The notes under the pieces were generated by a model. That model did no database searches and was not told the DNA's origin. It saw only the letters and a program-made list of their open reading frames with translations. Below are positions 1 to 10,905 of a stretch of DNA of 51,466 nt, piece after piece (position 1 is the stretch's first letter; every line of letters starts with the position of its first letter). Source of the stretch: Corallochytrium limacisporum (lineage: Eukaryota > Opisthokonta); assembly GCA_002811645.1 (NCBI GenBank), contig PDIP01000036.1, positions 75,223 through 126,688 of the forward strand. The letters are read 5' to 3'. The translations under genes and the position numbers were made by a program.

Positions 1-877
1 CACCACCACCTTCCCCTGCCTCAGCACAGGGGGGGAGGGGGGGATCAGGGAAAACCGGGATCCCTGCTGGTGAGACCCCCACCCTGCGTGGTGTGCCCGG
101 ATTGTCGCTGCTGTGAGGGTGGCGCCGGTCGGAGTTCGGAAGTTGGGGTACGAACCGAAAGAGCGCTAACCAACCAACCCCCTCCGTCAAAACCTCCCCA
201 CCCCCATTCTCAGCGGGGTTGGCGGCTGGGCGGGGGCACCAACGTTATTCGTGTATTCCCCCCACCATAGTAAAAGTATGCTAGGAATGAAGACCATCGC
301 GATCACGACCGCCCTGCCCGTCCTTAAGGAAACACACACTTTATGTCAAATCTGAAAAAAACACACACAAATTCTTGGAGAGGGAAATTTGAAAAATGTT
401 CGCTCTACAATATTTCTTCATTTTTTCCCTCTCATTGTAGGTCCAGGAAGGCATTGAATGTATTGAGCAGCGTTTGTCCAAAAATTCTATACTGAATGTA
501 CGCCTGGACACACATGTATGGTACTCTGAGTACCGCCCGGGGGAACCCAACCTGGGCTGTGCGCAGCACAGTAGTGCTTTCAGTACGGGATGGGGGATAC
601 GTATTCCGCTGACACAGTTAAATTGTACTGAGGCTAGCTGAACATGCATGCCGCCCAACTGTGGGTTAACGGCCCATACGTATCTACAACTGCCCGTCAA
701 GCACACTTTGGTGGAGCTGTGCTGTGATGTGAACAAGAATATCTACGTTATAAGTTACACTTACATATTACTTTCAGCTATTTCAGAGTTTCATCTATAT
801 CAACCACCTAATTGGTTTGTCAACAAGTAGTATCTTCATCGGTTAGTTTTTGGAGAACGGGATAAAATATAATCACA
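1..877. other. Gene-free 5' flank, including the eL36 upstream region
   Basis: No open frame here looks like a protein; the longest (131 codons on the minus strand, 341-736) has no recognisable motif and unconvincing composition. The first 60 bases are G/C-tract rich. The stretch ending at 877 must hold the eL36 promoter and leader; an A/T-rich stretch reading gataaaatataatcaca lies directly before the ATG, too close to the start codon to be a normal TATA box. Confidence 0.6.
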
Positions 878-1186
878 ATGGCTAACACTACCGGACTCGT
901 CTTCGGCCTGAACAAGGGCAAGCAGGTCACCAAGCGCGAGCGCGTCGCCCGCCACGCTGAGCGCAAGGGCAAGATGACCAAGGAGCGTCGCTTTGTTAAG
1001 GATCTCATCCGTGAGGTTGCTGGCTTCGCCCCCTATGAGCGCCGCATGATGGAATTGCTCCGTGTCGGCAAGGACAAGCGTGCCTTGAAGCTGGCCAAGA
1101 AGCGCCTGGGAACCCACACCCGCGGCAAGAACAAACGTGAGGAGCTGACCAACATTTTGGCTGCTCAGCGCAAGGCTGGTCACTAA
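878..1186 (+). CDS. RPL36: 60S ribosomal protein eL36
   Basis: Structural protein of the large cytosolic ribosomal subunit. The 102-residue product is close to the usual 99-105 residues and strongly basic. The N-terminus reads as the family does: a short hydrophobic start ([17 protein letters not shown]), then a basic region, the conserved block [20 protein letters not shown] and the lysine-rich end [13 protein letters not shown]. The ATG at 878 is the only sensible start and lies in an A-rich context (cacaATGgc). It is uninterrupted, whereas most eukaryotic copies carry an intron near the start. Codons are biased to C/G-ending forms, as expected of a highly expressed gene. It converges on the CSN3-like gene, with 349 bp between the stop codons. 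Confidence 0.97.
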   Translation: MANTTGLVFGLNKGKQVTKRERVARHAERKGKMTKERRFVKDLIREVAGFAPYERRMMELLRVGKDKRALKLAKKRLGTHTRGKNKREELTNILAAQRKAGH

Positions 1187-1535
1187 ATTATGGGAAGTTT
1201 GCAAAATAGTTCTACAGATTTCACCATGACTTACATATTCCGCAAGATGTTCGGAGCCATTGCATGTGGTGCACGACTTCTTTGGGAAAATAGTCTGTTG
1301 CTTGACAACAAATTTGGCATAGCTTGTACGATCACGTTCATTATTATCAAAATCTCGGGCAGGCCAATGTCTGCCCGTTTTGGTGGGCCATCATCCCACA
1401 GTTTTAACACAACCGGCATAGTCGATATAAAACATCATACCACATTTCTTGCATGAAAAGCACGCAATTCTTGTTATCTTAGTTGCTATGTGTACATTCA
1501 TGTCTTTAGTTGTTACTCTACATAGTACAATGTGC
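1187..1535. other. Convergent intergenic region, eL36/CSN3
   Basis: 349 bp between two stop codons. It presumably holds both 3' UTRs. No ORF or RNA gene is supported; nothing else is seen. Confidence 0.6.
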
Positions 1536-2861
1536 TCAGGAGCGCCTAAGACTGGTATCTTCCGTGCCGCCCTCTTGACCGGCATTGGACATGATCTCAT
1601 CACTGTTCACAGTCGTGGTACTTGGCTCCAGAATCATCTTCTTACGGATGAATACTTCAGAAGTGGCAATGCTGTGGGTGATCATTTCCAGCCGCTTGTT
1701 TAACTTGATGACGTTCTCAATTCTACCTGTCAATTCTTGCATAATCATAGCACTGTCATCCGGGCCCATGTCGTCCTTGAAGAAGACGACACCCTTGACT
1801 TGGTCGATTCGTGCATTGATCTCTCCTTGCTCAATCATCTGTACAATGTGCCTCTCAGCGTCAGCTCCGGTTGGCAAAGCAGCCTTGCGGGCAACTTCGT
1901 CTAGTGAAAGAGTGATGAAGGTCTTTGTCAACCTCTGGATTAAGCGGCGATGTAGCATTTGCGTACATCGCTTGACAATCCCGTAATTGTTATCGTCCTT
2001 GAACTCCTGGGCTTCTGTCAGTGTTTGTACAGTGCTCACATCATATGCCAGGAAGGCTTTTGCATATTTTCGGTATGGGCCCACCAGTTGCTCCTGATTT
2101 ATGAACCTCAAGACAATGCTGGATACGTGCTCCGGCAGAGATGGTCCCCTGCCGTGAACGAGTAAATTGAGGATGATTTTCTTCTTGTACGCTTCGATCA
2201 TCACCTGTGACAGCTCATTGGCAGGCATGCTAAGGGCCATGTCAAAGAAATTGATGGCATCTTGCCACCGCTGCAGGACTGTGTACACGATACCCCCATA
2301 GTAAAAATACAGCAAGATATCCAGTGCTGTGATGCCCGTGTCCACGTCGAAATCTAGCATATCCTGATTAATGTACTCCACCGCCACAACGTAAAACTTG
2401 CCCAGAATGCATATCTTAACCAGATCTGCATGCAAGGGAACAATGACCGAGTGTCTGGTTCTTAACTTATTCACTGCTACTACGATCATTGAAATTATCT
2501 GCGTGTAGTCCTTCAAGCCCTCTTGCACTAGTTGAAGATCGACTGCACGTCGGACGACGTCCACGAAGATAGGAACATCCTGCAAAACTTGTTGAGGATC
2601 ACAGGCAGCAACAAAATCCCGCACCTGCTGTACAAAATTGTCCGGTTCCGGTATCTCCGGCATCTCTGCTTTCACCTTTAGCAAGAACATAAACCCAAGT
2701 GAGTTGTCTCCCTGGTCAATAGACGAGAGAGCGTTGTCCACCTGTGTGGCATTTTTGGCCAGCGTTGCTCTCGTATCTTCCAATTTAAGATATCTGTGCA
2801 GGATCTCGACCTGGGCCGGGGACGACCCAGTCTGAGTGATCTTTTCAATAACGGCTTCCAT
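1536..2861 (-). CDS. CSN3: COP9 signalosome subunit 3
   Basis: Predicted CSN3, a PCI-domain scaffold subunit of the COP9 signalosome that removes NEDD8 from cullins. I start at the ATG at 2861 (441 residues; human CSN3 has 423); the frame continues seven codons upstream only to a GTG. The N-terminal two thirds is a helical TPR-like array (for example ITALDILLYFYYGGIVYTVL near residues 180-200 and FFDMALSMPANE). The PCI winged-helix region lies near residues 290-380: RLIQRLTKTFITLSLDEVA, then a segment ending QMIEQGEINARIDQVKGVV, which is the typical end of a PCI domain. The tail is polar and disordered (TNSDEI-like, SNAGQEGG). The family is certain (PCI protein of the CSN/proteasome lid group); the CSN3 assignment is from overall resemblance and would be settled by a profile search. 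Confidence 0.9.
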   Translation of the reverse strand: MEAVIEKITQTGSSPAQVEILHRYLKLEDTRATLAKNATQVDNALSSIDQGDNSLGFMFLLKVKAEMPEIPEPDNFVQQVRDFVAACDPQQVLQDVPIFVDVVRRAVDLQLVQEGLKDYTQIISMIVVAVNKLRTRHSVIVPLHADLVKICILGKFYVVAVEYINQDMLDFDVDTGITALDILLYFYYGGIVYTVLQRWQDAINFFDMALSMPANELSQVMIEAYKKKIILNLLVHGRGPSLPEHVSSIVLRFINQEQLVGPYRKYAKAFLAYDVSTVQTLTEAQEFKDDNNYGIVKRCTQMLHRRLIQRLTKTFITLSLDEVARKAALPTGADAERHIVQMIEQGEINARIDQVKGVVFFKDDMGPDDSAMIMQELTGRIENVIKLNKRLEMITHSIATSEVFIRKKMILEPSTTTVNSDEIMSNAGQEGGTEDTSLRRS

Positions 2862-3591
2862 TGTGGACTCTGCCCGTTCCACATCAACTTAGAAATCTAC
2901 AGTCCTGCCATACCAATCTGTCCCAAGCTTCACCATTTCTTCTGTAAGAGGATTAGTAGACGATGGCTACAATTGTCAAAATCGGGCAGTGGAAGCCATG
3001 TCATACCCGTACGGCAACGTTACAATCATATAAGCCCCGTCTTTGATGGCATCACAACACTGTTTGGCCTTTGGGACGTCCCCCGGCCCCCCTTCTCTTC
3101 CCTTCTTGTCCTCGTTTCGCTGCCGAATTCACCAGCGATAGCCAATGTACCAACCGTTTTGAGCCCCCGGAGGGTGTCGGTCCGAACGGGATTTCAACGG
3201 TACGCAATGAGGTCTTCAGTTTCAGTATGTCAACAGCAGCAAGTGGAGGTCGAGTGGAGGGTGCCCTACTACTGTATACACAGGCCTCCCACAACCCCAG
3301 CAGCTCCAGCTGCTCCCCCGCTGCTGGGGGAACGCAGATCGCTGGTGGTTTTTGGTGGCGCGAAACGCTTGGCTCGCGGAAGGAACCCTTCGCAAAGACA
3401 ATTTTGGGCTTGGCAGAGTTGCCGGCTGGTGTCAACGAGTTCCGGATACGGGCCCGTCGCTTAGCAAATATTTGGGTTACTTAAAAGAGTACGGCGGTTG
3501 CTACATCTCTATCGAGTTCATTGGCCTATACTGGACAGTAACTAATTAGTAGAACACAAGGTGGTAGCATCCACGGGCCGCGAAACCGACA
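2862..3591. promoter_or_regulatory. Divergent promoter region, CSN3/NAA40
   Basis: 730 bp between two divergent start codons, so it must contain both promoters and leaders. ORFs in both directions across it (2796-3464, 3052-3435) overlap each other, are proline/arginine rich and show no family motif; I treat them as chance. No specific transcription factor site is assigned. Confidence 0.5.
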
Positions 3592-4257
3592 ATGCCAGCT
3601 GCTGTGGACAAGACGAAGGCCAACAAGGCTGCCTTGGCCAAGGCCGCCAAGAAGGAAAGGCAGGCAGCGATGGGCCGTATCAAGGCTGCGAACAAGCTCG
3701 ATGATATGCAGTCAATTTACGACCGCCTGTGTCCTGAACTCTTTCCTTACACGGTGAAATGCCAAATGGCTTCCGATCTGGAAGACGCCGCGTCATCTGT
3801 AGCTTCAATAGAATGGTGCCTTGACTTGATTGAGGCAAACATGGTTGATGCGTATCGCCGTAGTTCCCTTGGATGGCACCGTGATGAAAAGCGCTTAGAG
3901 CTGGACGACCACAGAGCCCGCTACCTGGTCATGTATGACTCGGAGGGTGCTCCCATGGCCTTCATGCACTACCGCTTTGAACTTGAGGATGGCGTCGACG
4001 TCATATATCTCTATGAAATCCAGGTACAGAATGGACATCGCAACAAGGGAATCGGTCGCCACATGGTCACGTACTTGCAGGATTTGGGTACAGAGTTGGG
4101 TTTGGGGAAAGTGCTGCTGACCTGTTTCAAGCACAACCCAGACGCCATGCGATTCTACAAGGAACGTTTCGACTTTGCGGAAGATGACTCTTCGCCCAAT
4201 GTATGCGATCCGTACAATCCAGTAGACTACGAGATCCTCTGCCTGAAGTTGCGGTGA
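3592..4257 (+). CDS. NAA40: N-alpha-acetyltransferase 40 (NatD, histone H4/H2A)
   Basis: Predicted NatD, which acetylates the N-terminal serine of histones H4 and H2A. The 221-residue product matches the family in length (human 237) and order: a lysine/alanine-rich leader (residues 1-35), then the characteristic LDLIEANMVDAYRRSSLGWH segment (human has DLTKTNMQTMYEQSEWGW), the DDHRARYLVMYD strand, FMHYRFELEDG, and the acetyl-CoA loop QNGHRNKGIGRHM (Q/RxxGxG/A) near residues 150-162. LTCFKHNPDAMRFYKERFDF and DDSSP complete the GNAT fold in the order seen in NatD. It has no intron. It converges on ADSS with 72 bp between the stop codons. Confidence 0.95.
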   Translation: MPAAVDKTKANKAALAKAAKKERQAAMGRIKAANKLDDMQSIYDRLCPELFPYTVKCQMASDLEDAASSVASIEWCLDLIEANMVDAYRRSSLGWHRDEKRLELDDHRARYLVMYDSEGAPMAFMHYRFELEDGVDVIYLYEIQVQNGHRNKGIGRHMVTYLQDLGTELGLGKVLLTCFKHNPDAMRFYKERFDFAEDDSSPNVCDPYNPVDYEILCLKLR

Positions 4258-4329
4258 TAGTTGCAAATGTAAAAGTAATTAAGAACTAGTGTGTGATGAA
4301 TACAAATGAGATGTCTGTATGAAAGTAAT

Positions 4330-5625
4330 CTAGAAGACACGGATAGTGGCGTCACGACTGCTGCCGACACCGATCCACTTCACAGGTACGCCAGTGAGTT
4401 CCTCAATCTTCTTGACGTATGCCTTGGCGTTCGGAGGGAGAGAGTCCCAGGTACGGCATTCCTGAGTGCTTGTCTTCCATCCCGGAAGAGTAATATACTC
4501 TACATCAACTTTGGCTAGGAGATCCAGGTCAGCGGGGAAGCTTTCCAGATTCCTACCGTCTAGTTTGTATGCAACCCCAATCTTAATATCCTCGAAACTA
4601 TCCAGGACGTCCAGTTTGGTCAACATGATGGCTGTATATCCGTTGACCATGGAAGTGTAGTTCACCACCACAAGATCGAGCCATCCGCAGCGACGGCGCC
4701 GACCAGTAGTCACACCGTATTCGTGCCCAATCTCCTGGAGACTGTCTCCGGCCTGATTCAGTTGCTCAGTGGGGAACGGTCCGCCACCAACGCGAGTGGT
4801 GTAAGCTTTGACCACACCAAAGATCTCATTAATCTTGGTGGGGGGAATACCCAGGCCGGTACAAGCGCCGCCAACTGCAGCACTTGAGGAAGTGACGAAG
4901 GGGTATGTTCCAAAATCGAGGTCCAGCATGGCCGCGTTGGCTCCCTCAATCAGCACAAACTTGTTACCCTCTTTGATTGCTTTGTTGCACAACAATGCAG
5001 TTTCACGGACCATAGGACGAATCCGTTCCGCGTAGTCCTTGTATCGAGCCAGCTCACTGTCAACGTCCACCTTCAGGTCCGGGTAGCGCTTCTGGTAGTT
5101 GGCCACCACTTTGGTAAACTTCTCAGCGAAGGCCGCCTGGTCACCAAGGATGTCGCAGACACGAAAACCCCAGCGGCCTGCCTTAGCTGAGTAAGTCGGA
5201 CCGATACCCTTCTTGGTGGTGCCAATGTGACCTGAACCTTTCTCGGCCTCTTCCAGGCCATCAATTCTCTGATGCATGTCGAACACAAGGTGGGCCCGAT
5301 CGGAGATTATCAAGCGGTTTTCCCAGCCCTTGAGACCCTTCGCTTCGTTGGCCTCCAGCTCAGCAAAAAGCGAAGGAAGGTGGATCACTACACCATTGCC
5401 AATGACAGATGCGGCAGCTTCATGAATAATACCCGAAGGCAGCAGGTGGAAGTCGTATTTCACGTCTCCGATGTGGATGGTATGTCCCGCATTGTTTCCA
5501 CCGGCACAGCGGGCAACGATGTCAGCATCACAAGCCAGAATGTCGACCAGCTTGCCCTTGCCTTCGTCGCCCCATTGTGCACCGAGCACAATGCCGACCT
5601 TGCCCTTCAACTCCGGGAAACTCAT
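4330..5625 (-). CDS. ADSS: Adenylosuccinate synthetase
   Basis: Catalyses GTP-dependent ligation of IMP and aspartate to adenylosuccinate, the first committed step from IMP to AMP; cytosolic. The 431-residue length is standard. The N-terminal P-loop-like signature [11 protein letters not shown] is at residues 15-25, with the general base Asp20. His48, the second catalytic residue, is in [10 protein letters not shown]. Further conserved blocks are [46 protein letters not shown] (IMP/aspartate loop; arginines present) and the C-terminal [10 protein letters not shown] (GTP-binding end). Nothing appears missing. The ATG at 5625 gives the expected short N-terminus and no targeting peptide. The product meets the minus-strand side of a 5.3-kb gene-poor stretch upstream. 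Confidence 0.97.
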   Translation of the reverse strand: MSFPELKGKVGIVLGAQWGDEGKGKLVDILACDADIVARCAGGNNAGHTIHIGDVKYDFHLLPSGIIHEAAASVIGNGVVIHLPSLFAELEANEAKGLKGWENRLIISDRAHLVFDMHQRIDGLEEAEKGSGHIGTTKKGIGPTYSAKAGRWGFRVCDILGDQAAFAEKFTKVVANYQKRYPDLKVDVDSELARYKDYAERIRPMVRETALLCNKAIKEGNKFVLIEGANAAMLDLDFGTYPFVTSSSAAVGGACTGLGIPPTKINEIFGVVKAYTTRVGGGPFPTEQLNQAGDSLQEIGHEYGVTTGRRRRCGWLDLVVVNYTSMVNGYTAIMLTKLDVLDSFEDIKIGVAYKLDGRNLESFPADLDLLAKVDVEYITLPGWKTSTQECRTWDSLPPNAKAYVKKIEELTGVPVKWIGVGSSRDATIRVF

Positions 5626-7291
5626 GGTTTTGAATTCCCAGAGGTTGTTGCAGTTTCGTTGTTGTCTTGCTTTGTGAGCTTAACAAGCTAAAATACTGGC
5701 CCCGCTGTCATGTTGTGAGGTTCTTTCGGATGAAAAAGTACCTGATGCATTTTACTGCCACACCACGGCCCACCCCGAAGTGGCCCATTAACTGCGGTTG
5801 GTACGGGCAGACACTCACGGTCCGCTGCTCCTGCGATCAATGCACGGTTGCCACCTGCTCCCTGCCACCTCTTCAGTATGCCACGGACGACAAATGCGTG
5901 GGTCTCTATCGCATGTATAGACGGCCCGTTCTCGTATATTGGAAAGATCGTGACAGTGAGGATCTCACCTCGTGTCCTCCCGCTTCACTTCTCCCAGGGG
6001 GGGCAGAGAAAGTGGCTTCCCTCCCGTGGTGGTGGGTGGTCCTGCTTGGGGAAGGGCGGGCCTTCTTAGGCCTTATCACCGTTTCATGCTTTCTGCGTTT
6101 ACCGTAGACCTCTGGACGAATGCTGAGCCAAAGAAGAATATGGGTGATGGCGCATCAAAAAACCTCGTTGTCCTCTTGGGGGGGCCAACCTCGTATCTTT
6201 TGCCTCTTGCTCTCTTGTTTACTTTGGTCAGCAAGCGCGGTAGAGCGGTTCCGGTGCCAAGGGAAGGGAAGGGGGACTTTGTGGGAGGGGAGGGGCTACA
6301 CTCCCCAAGGGGAACCGCCCTCCCCAACTGGAGAGACGTGCCACACTATTTGGCCATTATACATATTGTGCTAAGTCAGTGTGTGACCTTTGCACGCTCA
6401 CACCAGCGCTGCTTCTACCCCACAACTATATACAAGGCTAAGATACACACTGGCCATACCCCAGCGGAACAGTAACTGCGGTTGAAAACTTCAGGGTCAG
6501 AGTAAATATCCGGACTATTTTTATATTCAAGATTATTTGATATACTTTTTTTGAATGTTTGAGATGCCTTTGCATCTCAACCGACACCAATGTCGAACGC
6601 CGATCTCAGCAGACGAACCACATCGGATCTGTCAGCTACGGAGTATGTGACTCACTGTCGGATGTTCATGACCGCCCTCAGCATGCGCGTGTACAAATGA
6701 CCTGGAAATTCGGGGATCCTCGCAAGGTCTAAGTTGTGTGGTTAGTCGCGAACCACTTCTCTCGAAATCGGGGAAGTAGGTAGAGAGGTGGTGGCGACCG
6801 ACGGGCTTCATGTGTGCAGAACAAAGAGACTCCTCATGAAATCTCCTCCTCCCCATATTGTAAGAGATCGAATGGTTCGCGCACCATCCGCTGTCCAAAA
6901 GTATATGGGACGAGCATGGCTAAAGATGAGTATGAGCCGTACCTTGGATAGGTCTAGTGCTGAGTCAGAGCAGATACGAGGATACGGCCCAGACTCGTAC
7001 ACATTGCTGTCATAGCGTACCCCTCTGTTCTGTTTACCTGTCTTCCCTCTCTCCAAGCCCCTTCATACCCGGCGTCCTGGAATTACTTCGAACTGAATCC
7101 CCGCTTGATACTGGCCCTTCTTTCTAGGCCTAGGCCTGGCCTGGTCATCAACGAAGCAGGCCGCTGGCTTTTTTATTGGGGTTTCCGGTCAGCGGCCTTG
7201 TGCAGCTGAATCATCAAAAACTGCCCCAGTCTCACTTACAGCAAAGCATGTTAATGGTGTAGATAGCGGGATTCGCTTTTGTCATAATCGC

Positions 7292-7804
7292 ATGCATTGC
7301 ACAAGAAGATTAGCAGGGCTTCTTCGCGCACACATACTGGATAGGAGACCATATTCTTACTCCCTGCAGACCATTAGTGTACATGGAGTACTTGACGATT
7401 GTGACCTGAGAAAAGAGTGTGAAGTTCGACGGGAGTTACACAACGAGCCGCACATTTCATGGTATTGGTCCCCACAGGGGGTGAGGGACGGGCAGGGGGC
7501 CTTATCTCACACACACGCGGGCACCGGCACACTGGTTGATGTTCCGGACAAACATCGCGATCGCGTTAGGACTCTGTTAAATGTCTCGTGCCTGTTTGTT
7601 GTGTTCGACCTCCACGAACACGTCGAACTCATCAACATGAATAGAATATGTGGTTCCATCGACCACATTGCAACAGTAATAGTAAACGTAAAGGCGAAAA
7701 GCGTTAATGAATGTATTTTGATTGTGCTTTCTACGATGTATGAGACGCAAATGGTAACAGAATTTTCACACTCTCCGATGGTAAGTGGATGGGCTACTTG
7801 GTAG
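7292..7804 (+). CDS. Doubtful ORF, 170 codons
   Basis: Not recognised. An ATG-initiated frame encoding a mixed-composition product; the second half has a hydrophobic strand-like run followed by HIATVIVNVKAKSVNECILI. A minus-strand frame (7507-7884) overlaps it, and the surrounding 5 kb lacks genes, so this may be a chance frame or a relic. No signal peptide or domain is evident. Confidence 0.15.
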   Translation: MHCTRRLAGLLRAHILDRRPYSYSLQTISVHGVLDDCDLRKECEVRRELHNEPHISWYWSPQGVRDGQGALSHTHAGTGTLVDVPDKHRDRVRTLLNVSCLFVVFDLHEHVELINMNRICGSIDHIATVIVNVKAKSVNECILIVLSTMYETQMVTEFSHSPMVSGWATW

Positions 7805-9544
7805 CCAGCGAGGTAAGAGACCAAGTTTTTCGTGGTGCCCTTCCAGAAATACCAGAGACCGAAACAAAGGCTCCACATGCACATATTTTTAGTATGAGTT
7901 CACTGCTGGCATAGTGATATCACAGAGCGTCAAACCAACGAGGGGGAGTACAATAGCCTGAGAAGGGAATGTTCTTGGACAACCGGAATATGGCCCCCGA
8001 TCAAAGCACGTCCTCATCATAATACGCCCACGATTTTATATGGGGAGGTGGGCCTAGTGCTCTGAACGGTGGTGTGATGCTGACATGTTGGGACATTGGA
8101 GGCTGCAAAGCACCGTGTTTACTACTCGGTGTTTTGGTTCACCATAAGGGTGAGCCAACTAGACGCCAATGCGGGTGGTACGTCAGTTCTGGACTATACG
8201 AACGCAGTACCGAGCAAAGTCATAGTCGTGGCCTCTCGCGAAAATTTGGACTAGTCAGGGAAGATACTGGTAGGCGAAATGAATTTCTTTTACTGTGATC
8301 GTAGCTGTGAGGAGCAAGTACGGCCGCGCCGATGGGCCAAGCCGTGGCTTGCAAAATTTGGTCTATTTGCTGCTGTGTACCGTGTTTTATTCCCTACAAA
8401 TCAATATTGAAAGGATATGTAAACTTTTGACGTCGCTGTGCGCGTCCATATGCACGCAAGCCGACCCAAGGCGTACGCTTCGAAATCAATCGACGTATTA
8501 TTTTCTGTGCCCAGACCTCTCTACACGTTGCGATTGTGACCTCTTGAAGTTCCTCAAAAAAGAAAATCAAGAAAGGATGCCTACACTCCGACCAAACCCT
8601 AGACATTAGCATCGATGTCGCTGATGGCTCCCACACACACCATCAGTGGACTATCTATCTGTCTACTATCTATACAGCTGAGAAGCCTAGCCAGCCAGCA
8701 ATCGAAATATTGGCCATCACCCATCTACACCGGTAGAGTCAGCGACGATGGTCAACCCGCATCATGAAGTATGACACCCGGCATCAAGTGTTGGCCGAAA
8801 CGACTCTGTACTTCTTCACATTCCACACATGGCAAGCATATGGGTGCCGTGCTGCACACGAACCCATACCGGTATTGAAAAATCACTCAAGAACATAGCC
8901 ACTACCAGGTTCTTCCGAAGTAGGTCACTGTCCTAGTAAACATGGACGACTTCGAGGGGAGAAATTTAACTTGACCACAACACACTGGATGAGTTCTTGG
9001 TGACCACAACAATGTCCGGCCTCCTTTGCGCGATACGTCACAGTTCCCACTCTGAATAGGGAACGCGAATTGACATGTCCCTCCACGGTTTACCGACCAA
9101 CGTGAACCATAGGTTTCTCTCACCTTGCCCAGGCCACCGAACACGCCTTGCCCCAGAACGTGCCGATTTTTGAATTTCAACTGATTCATTCACTATGGCG
9201 GCAAGGAGCGCAGATGGCACATACGAAATAGCGTGCCTACGTTTACGTCGACTGTCGTAGCTCATTCTCACGTAACAACAAGCTCGCCCCAGCCAAATAC
9301 CGCTCGGCACACACACCCCTCTCCCCACTCGCGCGCGCCGATCTATCGGAAGCCATTAGTACACAAAGTACCCATTTATTGAATGCATAAGTGGAAGGGG
9401 TCTTTTTCTCAAGAAGCAAAGTACCCTATGCGTGAAAAAAAAAGTTAGAAATGAAAATCGCACTCGGTCATTCTGCAAGAGTAACTGGTACATCTTTGGT
9501 TTCGTTTGAAAGTGGACTTTAATCGGTTGGATCGGGCCCTGTGG

Positions 9545-9545
<1 letters not shown>

Positions 9546-9579
<34 letters not shown>
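9546..9579. repeat. (CA)n microsatellite
   Basis: Seventeen uninterrupted CA units, continuing into a short catacat tail. It lies in gene-poor DNA 640 bp before the N gap. Confidence 0.95.
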
Positions 9580-9583
<4 letters not shown>

Positions 9584-10219
9584 TCCCGAGGCAAAGGTTA
9601 ACACACAGCGACAATCCCGCGGGACGACCTTTTGTGCTCAGGGATTCCCCCCCCCCGCGGGGAGGGGGCCTGGGCGCCCCCGGTTTGTTTATTCTGAGAA
9701 CCAGTGACTTCCCCGGGTAACGGGGTCGGCAGGAGCTTTGCCCAGAGACGGGCAATGATGGCGGCTTAGTATTGAAACAATGGAGAACGGCCCGGTGGAA
9801 TAATGTGCCTGTCTGAAGTGAATAAACCCGCCGCTTTTGAGCGGATGCCAGCTCAAAGTGCCAGGACAGGGTTAACCGCAAGACTTACCTTTTTCTCTCT
9901 ACTTGGACAATTTCTTCCCATTCATTAACCTCCTACTCGTTGGGTCATGTGGGCACAGTTTTCCATCGGGCCAGTTTGGGATTCGACGCTTTTGGTTCAA
10001 GCAAGGGGCCAGGAGGCAGCCACCGAGCAGAGCGCTGCCAAGTGGCGGGTTTTCCGGTCAGTAGTGAGCGTCCCATAACCCCACAACCAAGTCGGAATCT
10101 TCGGGACATCGGGACATCAGAGAGAGGAGTGACGGGAGAGAACGGGGAGCCTAGAGAGAGAGAGAGGGGAAAAGGCGCGGGCGCCCCCCTCCTGGGGGGC
10201 CCCGGGGGGGGGGGGGGGG

Positions 10220-10444
10220 NNNNNNNNNNNNNNNNNNNNNNNNNNNNNNNNNNNNNNNNNNNNNNNNNNNNNNNNNNNNNNNNNNNNNNNNNNNNNNNNN
10301 NNNNNNNNNNNNNNNNNNNNNNNNNNNNNNNNNNNNNNNNNNNNNNNNNNNNNNNNNNNNNNNNNNNNNNNNNNNNNNNNNNNNNNNNNNNNNNNNNNNN
10401 NNNNNNNNNNNNNNNNNNNNNNNNNNNNNNNNNNNNNNNNNNNN
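10220..10444. other. Assembly gap (225 N)
   Basis: A run of N bounded on both sides by long G homopolymers (about 16 G before, 9 G after). The G-tract itself is the likely cause of the break. Any frame crossing it (for instance 9940-10524) is not evidence of coding. Confidence 0.99.
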
Positions 10445-10905
10445 GGGGGGGGGAAGGTAACGAAGGGAACGACGATCCCTTGTGCGAAGGGCGGGAATTG
10501 TCAGAACGACACGGGCGTCTGTGAAGGGAATGTGGCCTTCAGTACTAATTCCACGGGCACCGCTGGGGGAGTGGAGGCCCCGTAGAGTAACAAGGCCGTG
10601 AAGAAGTGGCTGAAGAGTCCTACAGTGGCTGCCGCAGGGGTTTGTTCAGAAAGGGTGTGGGGAGGCCGGGGAGGCGAACGGTGTTGCATTCCTGACTGCA
10701 TATCTGTATGGGGACTACCTCCGTTCGTGTACGTACATCTTATCAAACTAATGGACTTTGTTTTCGGAAGTTGGAACCTAAGTTTGTCTTGCGATACTAT
10801 TCTGTTTGGTATCAGGTATATCAGACACTCGTGGATTGGGAGGATCACGTCCCTACGCGTGGAGGTCTGCACTCTTAAGACAATGGGTACGCTTCCAGGT
10901 TAGCC

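Larger units (their letters stand above)
5626..10905. other. 5.3-kb region without a convincing gene
   Basis: This holds the ADSS promoter at its left end and the promoter of the secreted protein gene at its right. Open frames are short and overlap in several frames. The longest plus-strand one with an ATG is 7292-7804 (170 codons), with part of it (residues 90-150) hydrophobic and coding-like (for example LLNVSCLFVVFDLHEHVEL), but I cannot assign it and list it as doubtful. The region also contains a CTAT-type tetranucleotide patch near 8650-8675, a CA microsatellite at 9546-9579, G-tracts and an N gap. Confidence 0.5.

Noticed and set aside
9940..10524. 194-codon plus-strand frame
   Set aside because: It runs through the N gap (10220-10444), so a large part is undefined.
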